Shown piece by piece: positions 5,452 to 10,065 of a DNA stretch of 10,065 nucleotides. The notes below the pieces were generated by a model. The model ran no database searches. It saw only the letters and a program-made list of their open reading frames with translations, and was not told where the DNA came from. The position numbers and the translations under genes were made by a program. This DNA is from Thermomicrobiales bacterium (GTDB lineage: Bacteria > Chloroflexota > Chloroflexia > Thermomicrobiales > UBA6265): the NCBI GenBank assembly GCA_025928535.1, contig JAICJJ010000056.1:1-10065 (forward strand), given 5' to 3'. Position 1 is the first letter of the stretch; each line of letters starts with the position of its first letter.

Positions 5452-6744
5452 ATGGGGCGGGCTGGTTTTGCAAAGATTTCCATTACGCCGCCGCCCGGCG
5501 TCGAACTCGCCGGATACGGCGTCTTTCTCGAACGGCGATCGACCATCGTGCATGACGATCTGTATGCGCGGGCGCTCGCGCTGGAAGACGATGCCGGCGA
5601 GCGGACGCTGCTGCTCAGCCTCGATCTGGTGGGCCTGAGTTGGCAATTGACCGACGCCATCGCCGCGCAGGCGGCCGATGCGGCCGGTCTGGACGCCGGA
5701 CAGGTGCTGATGAGCAGCACCCACACGCATTCGGGACCGGCTGCGCTGCACATGGCCGGCTGGGGGCTGGTCGAACCGTCGTACGTCGAACGTCTGCCAG
5801 CCTGGAGCGCCGAGGCGGCGGCCGCGGCCGTCGCCGGTCTCCATCCCGTTCGAATCGGCGCCGGCCACGGCACGGCGCCGGCGCTCGGCTTCAATCGGGT
5901 GCGGCCCGACGGACCAATCGACCGGGGACTGCACGTCCTGCGCATCGACAGCATGGCCGGCGAGCCGGAGGTCGTCCTCTTCAGTCACGGGTGTCATCCG
6001 GTCAGCATCGACCGGCGGACCCCGGCCGGCACGGCGATTTCCGGCGACTGGCCGGGGCAGGTCGCGCGCCGTCTGCGGGAGGAGGGGTACGGCGAAACCA
6101 TCTTCCGCCTGGGCGTCTGCGGCGACATCGACCCGGTGGTCGCCTGGCACGGGTTCGACTTCGAGGGCATGGAGTTGAGCGCCGAACTCGTGACGCAGGC
6201 GCTTCTGACAACGCTGCGCTCGGTCGCGACCACGCCCACCCTTCAGCTCCGCCTGGCTCGACGCGACGTACCGCTGCCATTGGCGCAACTGAGCGAAGCC
6301 GACATCGCTACAGCGCTTGTCGAGGCGCAGACCGAGTATGGCTCGATCCGGGTCACGGATTCCGACGGAGACCCGACGGCCTGGTTGCGGTTTTATGACG
6401 ACTGGGCGGAGGCGATGCGCGCCCGACTGGCGATCCAGCCAGCGCATCTCGCCGTTCCCCTGGCGGCCCTGCTCTTCAATGACGAGGTCTGGCTGCATCT
6501 GCCGGGCGAGGTCTTCACCGCGCTCGGGCAGGCCATCACGGCGCGGTCGCCCTTCCCCACGACGGTGGTCACCACGTTGTTCGGCCCCTTCATTGGCTAT
6601 CTCCCCGATCCGGAAGACTTCGCGGCGGGCGGTTATGCCGCGACGCTCGTTCCCCGGATTCTCCAGTTGCCGCCGTACCTCCCCAACGTCGGCGCAGCGC
6701 TGGTTGCCGGTGCGGCAGCCCTGATCGAGAGCCTCGAAAGGTGA
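5452..6744 (+). CDS. neutral/alkaline ceramidase N-terminal-domain-like hydrolase, first copy
   Basis: This 430-residue protein resembles the N-terminal catalytic domain of neutral/alkaline ceramidases (PF04734), metal-dependent amide hydrolases. Metal-site motifs are present: HTHSGPA (91-97), GCHP with H182, LPGE with E353, and FIGYLP with Y383, matching the His/His/Glu/Tyr zinc set known for Pseudomonas ceramidase. The ceramidase motif GDVSPN with its catalytic serine reads GDIDP at 224-228, with Asp at the serine position. There is no signal peptide and no room for the ceramidase C-terminal domain (the full enzymes run to about 650 residues). It is therefore probably a cytosolic hydrolase acting on what the neighbouring importer brings in; the real substrate is unknown. 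ATG 5452 gives the conserved opening GRAGFAKISITPP. AAGGAG (5433-5438) is 13 bases upstream, rather far. Its end runs into the aminotransferase start region. Confidence 0.85.
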   Translation: MGRAGFAKISITPPPGVELAGYGVFLERRSTIVHDDLYARALALEDDAGERTLLLSLDLVGLSWQLTDAIAAQAADAAGLDAGQVLMSSTHTHSGPAALHMAGWGLVEPSYVERLPAWSAEAAAAAVAGLHPVRIGAGHGTAPALGFNRVRPDGPIDRGLHVLRIDSMAGEPEVVLFSHGCHPVSIDRRTPAGTAISGDWPGQVARRLREEGYGETIFRLGVCGDIDPVVAWHGFDFEGMELSAELVTQALLTTLRSVATTPTLQLRLARRDVPLPLAQLSEADIATALVEAQTEYGSIRVTDSDGDPTAWLRFYDDWAEAMRARLAIQPAHLAVPLAALLFNDEVWLHLPGEVFTALGQAITARSPFPTTVVTTLFGPFIGYLPDPEDFAAGGYAATLVPRILQLPPYLPNVGAALVAGAAALIESLER

Positions 6745-6752
6745 CGTGCGAC

Positions 6753-8036
6753 ATGAGCCAACTTGCGATTACCGGCGGGCCGGCGGTGGCCGCCGATCTC
6801 GACGCCCAAGCCGGAGCCTGGCCCGGTCTCGCCGACGCGCCGACGGAGGCGGCGCTGCTCGACGTGCTGCGGAGCGGCCGGTGGGGCCGGCTCCACCGCG
6901 AGTCGTACGCCGAGCGATTCGAGCAGGCGTTTGCCGCCTATCAGGACGCGCGCCACGGCATCGCCGTCGCCAATGGCACCGTCTCGCTGCAACTCATCCT
7001 GCGCACGCTCAATGTCGGCATCGGCGACGAGGTCATCGTCCCGGCGTTGACCTTCATTGCCACAGCATCCGCCGTCGCCGAGGTGGGCGCGGTTCCGATC
7101 TTTGCCGACATCGACGCCGAGACCCTGACGATCGATCCGGAATCGGCCGCCGTCGCGATCACCCCGCGCACCCGCGCCATCATCGGCGTCCACTATGGGG
7201 GCATGCCATTCGACTTCGACCGCCTCCTGCCGCTGGCTCGCCAGCACGGGCTGCATCTGATCGAGGACGCGGCCCATGCGCAGGGGAGCGCCTGGCGCGG
7301 CACGCGCGTCGGCGCCTTCGGCTCCTTCGGCTCCTTCTCGTTCCAGGAAAGCAAGGCGCTCCCGTCCGGCGAGGGCGGCATCATCCTGACCAACGACGAT
7401 GCGCTTGCCGAACGGGCCATGTTGCTGCACAACATCGGACGACGGACCGACCGGCCGGGCTATCTGCACTATGCGCTGGCGTCCAACTATCGCCTTTCCG
7501 ACCTTCAGGCAGCGCTCCTGCTGGCGCAGTTCGCGCGTCTGCCGGACCAGGTCGAAGCGCGGGATGCGGCCGGACGCCTGCTCGACGCCGGTCTCGCCGA
7601 GACCGGGATCTTCCTCCCCCAGCGGCGCGATGCGCGCGTCACGCAGCGCGGCTACTATTTCGCCGTCTATCGGTATCAGCAGGACGCGCTGGACGGGATT
7701 CCACGGGATGCCTTCCTGACCGCCCTGCGCGCGGAAGGCGTGCCGGCGTCGGTCGCCTATGGGATTCCGGTCTACCGCTACGCCGCGTTCGCGCCCAAGG
7801 CGCTGCAATCGTCGCCGCTGCGCGGGTTGGAGCATGTGCCCGCGTACCACCAGATGCATCTGCCGGTAGTCGAGCGGATCAGCCAGCACGAACAGGTGAC
7901 GATCCCGCATCAGTTGCTGCTGGCCGGTCCCGAGGGGGTGCGCCAGATTGTTGACGCGGTCGCCAAGATCGCCGAGCGCCGGGATGACCTGCGCGCCTGG
8001 TGGGAATCGCAGTCGGAACAACTAACGCCAGCGTAG
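6753..8036 (+). CDS. DegT/DnrJ/EryC1/StrS-family PLP-dependent aminotransferase
   Basis: This 427-residue PLP aminotransferase belongs to the family that transfers amino groups, usually from Glu or Gln, to keto-sugars or cyclitol ketones. The Schiff-base lysine is K201 in SFQESKALPSGEGG. D172 in IEDAAHA should contact the pyridine nitrogen, and NGT (74-76) and PALTFIATASA (97-107) shape the cofactor and substrate pocket. The SFQ.SK....GEGG form recalls the AHBA-synthase and scyllo-inosose aminotransferase branch more than nucleotide-sugar enzymes, but this is judged by eye. ATG 6753 is chosen because MSQLAITGGPAV is a typical family opening; AAGGTG (6737-6742) lies ten bases upstream. A GTG at 6741, overlapping the previous stop as GTGA, would add four residues. 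The gap to the previous gene is eight bases. Its place between two hydrolase paralogues and behind an importer suggests a catabolic role or salvage of an amino group. Confidence 0.92.
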   Translation: MSQLAITGGPAVAADLDAQAGAWPGLADAPTEAALLDVLRSGRWGRLHRESYAERFEQAFAAYQDARHGIAVANGTVSLQLILRTLNVGIGDEVIVPALTFIATASAVAEVGAVPIFADIDAETLTIDPESAAVAITPRTRAIIGVHYGGMPFDFDRLLPLARQHGLHLIEDAAHAQGSAWRGTRVGAFGSFGSFSFQESKALPSGEGGIILTNDDALAERAMLLHNIGRRTDRPGYLHYALASNYRLSDLQAALLLAQFARLPDQVEARDAAGRLLDAGLAETGIFLPQRRDARVTQRGYYFAVYRYQQDALDGIPRDAFLTALRAEGVPASVAYGIPVYRYAAFAPKALQSSPLRGLEHVPAYHQMHLPVVERISQHEQVTIPHQLLLAGPEGVRQIVDAVAKIAERRDDLRAWWESQSEQLTPA

Positions 8037-8045
8037 CGCGATGTG

Positions 8046-8076
8046 TCGGCCCCGCCTGTAGCGAGGCGGGGTCGGT
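8046..8076 (+). promoter_or_regulatory. strong intercistronic hairpin before the second PF04734 gene
   Basis: CCCCGCCT (8050-8057) pairs perfectly with AGGCGGGG (8064-8071) around a GTAGCG loop. The stem can extend with G-U, G-C and C-G pairs out to about 8046/8075. It begins about ten bases after the aminotransferase stop and ends directly against the ATG at 8077, burying the only weak Shine-Dalgarno (GAGG, 8063-8066) for that ATG. No U-tract follows. It may be a partial terminator, an RNA-stabilising hairpin or a copy of a dispersed GC palindrome. Confidence 0.6.
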
Positions 8077-8107
8077 ATGCCAGTTCGCATTGGCGACTCA
8101 CAGAACC

Positions 8108-8114
8108 GGAAGGA
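8108..8114 (+). promoter_or_regulatory. ribosome binding site supporting a TTG start at 8119
   Basis: GGAAGGA lies four bases before TTG 8119, which is in frame with the PF04734 protein. Starting here gives MGTALRAGVARVTITPP, closely parallel to the paralogue opening MGRAGFAKISITPP. The upstream ATG 8077 adds 14 residues with no counterpart and has its Shine-Dalgarno inside a hairpin. Confidence 0.5.
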
Positions 8115-8118
8115 ATTC

Positions 8119-9516
8119 TTGGGCACTGCGCTGCGCGCTGGAGTGGCTCGCGTCACGATCACGCCGCCGATCGGGATTCCCATGATCGGCTTCGCCGGGC
8201 GAGGTCCGGCGAGTGGCGTCCACGACGACCTCACGGCCACCGCCCTCGTGCTAGAGGGGCCGCCGGCACATCCGCAAGGAACCTCGCAGACGACGGGCGT
8301 CAGCCGCCTGGCGATCATTGCCTGCGATCTCCTCTTTCTGCGCGACAAGGAGGTGCGGGCGACGCGCGAAGCGGCGAGCCGGATCGCCGACGTGCCGGCG
8401 GATCACATCGCGATCGCGTGCAGCCACACCCACTACGGACCGCTGACGGAGCCGGACCGGGGCGAGCAGGACCCTCTGGTGGAGGCGGCGTACCTCGCAA
8501 ACCTGGTTCACGTGCTGGCGGGCGCCGTGGCGATGGCCCGCGCCTCGGCCGTGCCGTGCCGGCTGGGGTTCGGAGCGGGAGAGGCGCGCATCGGCATCAA
8601 TCGTCGGGAGCGCGCCGCCGAAGGGCAGATCGTTCTCGGTCAGAATCCGGGCGGTCCCATCGATCCGCGCGTCGCCGTCCTGCGCGTCGATCGCGCCGAT
8701 GGCCAACCCCTGGCCGCCGTCCTCAACTACGCCTGCCATCCGGTTTCGCTGGGGAGCAAATGCACCGACATCAGCGCCGATTTCGTCGGCACTGCCCGTC
8801 GCCTGGTCGAAGAGCAGACCGGCGCGATGAGTCTTTTCCTGCAAGGCGCCGCCGGCAACATCAATCCCCTGCTCATGGGCTGGGACTGGACGCATCTCGC
8901 GCGCCTCGGGCTGCCGCTCGGCGCCGAAGCCATCCGCACGTACTGGAGTTCGACGCCAAACACTGAGACGACCGACGGCGGAATCGGAGTGGCGCGCTCC
9001 CGCCTTCTCCTCCCGCCGCTGCTCCCCGCGTCGATCGAAGAAGGCCGCACGGCGGTCGACCTGCTCGCGATGCAGAAAGAGCGGCTCGGCACGGAAGGCG
9101 ACGCCGGCGCGCGGTGGTGGGCAGCGTTGCGATTGGAGCGGGCGCGAAAGGGATTGGAAGCCTTGCAGGGCGGCGTGCCGGTTCCACCCGTCGAAGCGGA
9201 GTTGATGGCGCTGCGCCTTGGCCACGCGCTGGGAGTGGTTGCCGCGCCGGGCGAAATCTTCACCGAGATCGGTCAGTCGATCGTGGCGCGTTCGCCGTTC
9301 CAGCACACGCTGTTCGCCGGATACGCTAACGGCACGATCGGCTATGTGCCGACACGAGCCGCCTATGAGGAAGGCGGCTACGAAGTAACCCATGCCTGCC
9401 AGGTGGCGCCGGCCGCCGGAGAGCAGATCGAGGAGGAATCCGTGTCTCTCCTCCGGCGTGTCCACGACACGGCCCCAACCGATCCGATCCCCCTCGCTTC
9501 CACCACCGAGCGTTGA
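8119..9516 (+). CDS. neutral/alkaline ceramidase N-terminal-domain-like hydrolase, second copy
   Basis: This 465-residue protein is paralogous to the one encoded at 5452-6744 (shared ITPPxG, VHDDL, HTH.GP, CHPVS, PGEIF/PGEVF and IGY.P). Metal-site motifs are SHTHYGP (H103, H105), ACHP (H207), APGE (E379) and IGYVP (Y409). At the ceramidase GDVSPN position it reads GNINP (246-250), with Asn in place of the catalytic serine. It carries a charged insert of about 60 residues between the GNINP region and PGE (about 286-357) that differs from the paralogue, so the two may act on different substrates or steps. No signal peptide or membrane segment is seen, suggesting a cytosolic enzyme. The start is TTG 8119, chosen from ribosome binding site and paralogue alignment; ATG 8077 (479 residues) is the alternative. 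It is the last gene of the cluster, followed by a stem-loop and a convergent gene. True substrate unknown. Confidence 0.83.
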   Translation: MGTALRAGVARVTITPPIGIPMIGFAGRGPASGVHDDLTATALVLEGPPAHPQGTSQTTGVSRLAIIACDLLFLRDKEVRATREAASRIADVPADHIAIACSHTHYGPLTEPDRGEQDPLVEAAYLANLVHVLAGAVAMARASAVPCRLGFGAGEARIGINRRERAAEGQIVLGQNPGGPIDPRVAVLRVDRADGQPLAAVLNYACHPVSLGSKCTDISADFVGTARRLVEEQTGAMSLFLQGAAGNINPLLMGWDWTHLARLGLPLGAEAIRTYWSSTPNTETTDGGIGVARSRLLLPPLLPASIEEGRTAVDLLAMQKERLGTEGDAGARWWAALRLERARKGLEALQGGVPVPPVEAELMALRLGHALGVVAAPGEIFTEIGQSIVARSPFQHTLFAGYANGTIGYVPTRAAYEEGGYEVTHACQVAPAAGEQIEEESVSLLRRVHDTAPTDPIPLASTTER

Positions 9517-9521
9517 CGCCT

Positions 9522-9549
9522 GGCCCGGCTGGGCGAACGCCGCCGGGCC
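9522..9549. terminator. stem-loop between convergent genes, probable bidirectional terminator
   Basis: GGCCCGGC (9522-9529) pairs perfectly with GCCGGGCC (9542-9549). An inner GGC (9532-9534) pairs with GCC (9539-9541) closing a GAAC loop, with TG bulged. It fills the 34-base gap between the two convergent stop codons, and the symmetry serves both strands. There is no U-tract on either side, so it is a GC-only terminator candidate. Confidence 0.62.
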
Positions 9550-9550
9550 G

Positions 9551-10065
9551 TCAACCCCGGATGTCGAACGACACCGGGCCGATCGTCGAGCCGTCCGGCA
9601 ACGTCGCCGGCTCCTGGTTGAAGTTCATCCAGACCTCGCTGCCGCCCCGGCGCGCCACCCGCACCCCCTCCGGCAGCGGCGTCGCCGGCACGCCCGCCTC
9701 CGCCAGCGCCTGGGTCAGCACCGACGCGATCAAGCCGGCGCTCCAGGCGCCGATCGAAATCGCGTTTCCGTTGCGTGTGACCGCCGCCTGGCCGGCCAGC
9801 GGCCCGTCGTCGTAGGTCGCCAGCACGTCGGCGCCATCGGGCTTGTATGACTCCGCCCACGTCTCGACCGCATTCCCGCCGGCATGAACCGCCAGCCCCG
9901 GCCGCATGCCGTCGAAATTGAGCAGCCGCTGGCCGAGCAGTCCGCGCAGCGGACCCGGCTGGCCGTCTTCGTGGACGCGGCCCGTCGGCGTGCGATACGC
10001 CGTGCGCGGCCCGAAGACCAGCCGGCTCGTCGCCGCGTAGCCTGCCAGATGCGTGGCGCGCTCCT
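9551..10065 (-). CDS. beta-galactosidase, glycoside hydrolase family 42, C-terminal part (5' end outside window)
   Basis: This is the last 170 residues of a minus-strand protein that continues past the right edge; the frame is open without a stop from 10063 to the TGA at 9551-9553. The visible part shows LVFGPRTAYRTPTGRV followed by PGPLRGLLG. This is the signature of the GH42 trimerisation domain (usual form LV.GPR.G.....G.V....PGPLR.LLG). Next come DGADVLATYDDGPLAGQAAVTRNG and a C-terminal beta-domain beginning LPEGVRVARRGGSEVWMNF. GH42 enzymes remove terminal beta-D-galactosyl residues and are usually cytosolic, feeding on imported oligosaccharides. The catalytic glutamates would be in the missing N-terminal barrel. 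It converges on the transporter cluster, so it is not co-transcribed with it, though it may serve the same sugar supply. An ATG at 9905-9907 is internal, not the start. Confidence 0.85.
   Translation of the reverse strand, partial: ERATHLAGYAATSRLVFGPRTAYRTPTGRVHEDGQPGPLRGLLGQRLLNFDGMRPGLAVHAGGNAVETWAESYKPDGADVLATYDDGPLAGQAAVTRNGNAISIGAWSAGLIASVLTQALAEAGVPATPLPEGVRVARRGGSEVWMNFNQEPATLPDGSTIGPVSFDIRG

Noticed and set aside
4503..5954. A 483-codon minus-strand frame opposite the second permease and first PF04734 gene
   Set aside because: It spans two convincing plus-strand genes and their boundary, with no recognisable domain.
5452..6744. Annotation as a true (lipid) ceramidase
   Set aside because: No signal peptide, the C-terminal domain is missing, the catalytic serine is replaced, and the neighbours are a sugar importer.
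6741..6752. GTG start for the aminotransferase overlapping the previous stop codon
   Set aside because: Possible translational coupling, but the family opening MSQLAITGGP begins at ATG 6753, which has the better-spaced ribosome binding site.
6633..8021. A 462-codon minus-strand frame opposite the aminotransferase gene
   Set aside because: Antisense shadow; the plus strand carries the full PLP aminotransferase motif set.
8251..9465. A 404-codon minus-strand frame opposite the second PF04734 gene
   Set aside because: Arg/His/Gln-rich translation without motifs; the plus strand has conserved metal-site motifs.

Overview
The window is GC-rich throughout, with dense long open frames on both strands, which is why most long frames opposite the real genes are shadows. 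It looks like a Chloroflexota genome, perhaps the Thermomicrobia/Sphaerobacter side. The hints are the Tat-exported sugar-binding protein with an Ala-rich RRxVLK leader, a CUT1 importer without its own ATPase, neutral-ceramidase-like (PF04734) proteins beside it, a GH42 galactosidase, and dispersed GC-rich palindromes of a kind I remember from such genomes. This assignment is inferred from style; no taxonomic marker is present.

Layout. (1) 144-1535, plus strand: a complete hydantoinase/dihydropyrimidinase-type amidohydrolase, followed by a stem-loop. (2) 1575-2224: about 650 bases with no credible gene. They hold a long imperfect palindromic repeat (1695-1772), an 11-bp direct repeat, two adjacent perfect inverted repeats (2034-2052 and 2059-2080), and a 13-bp palindrome touching the Shine-Dalgarno of the next gene. 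(3) 2225-9516, plus strand: a six-gene, probably co-transcribed cluster. It encodes a Tat-exported solute-binding protein, two CUT1 permeases with an ATGA overlap, a PF04734 protein, a DegT/DnrJ/EryC1-type PLP aminotransferase and a second PF04734 protein. Strong intercistronic hairpins lie after the binding protein and after the aminotransferase. (4) 9517-9550: a bidirectional stem-loop between convergent genes. (5) 9551 to the right edge, minus strand: the C-terminal 170 residues of a GH42 beta-galactosidase.

How the genes may work together. The importer should bring in a sugar, oligosaccharide or polyol-like compound. No ATPase is encoded, so a shared MsmX/UgpC-type ATPase elsewhere is expected. 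Neither PF04734 protein has a signal peptide, and both lack the serine of the ceramidase GDVSPN motif (Asp and Asn instead) while keeping the His/His/Glu/Tyr metal-site motifs. They are therefore more likely cytosolic metal-dependent hydrolases acting on the imported compound than ceramidases. The aminotransferase between them suggests an amino- or keto-sugar/cyclitol intermediate. This transport, two-hydrolase and transaminase set is the part most likely to be an undescribed pathway. The substrate cannot be read from the sequence.
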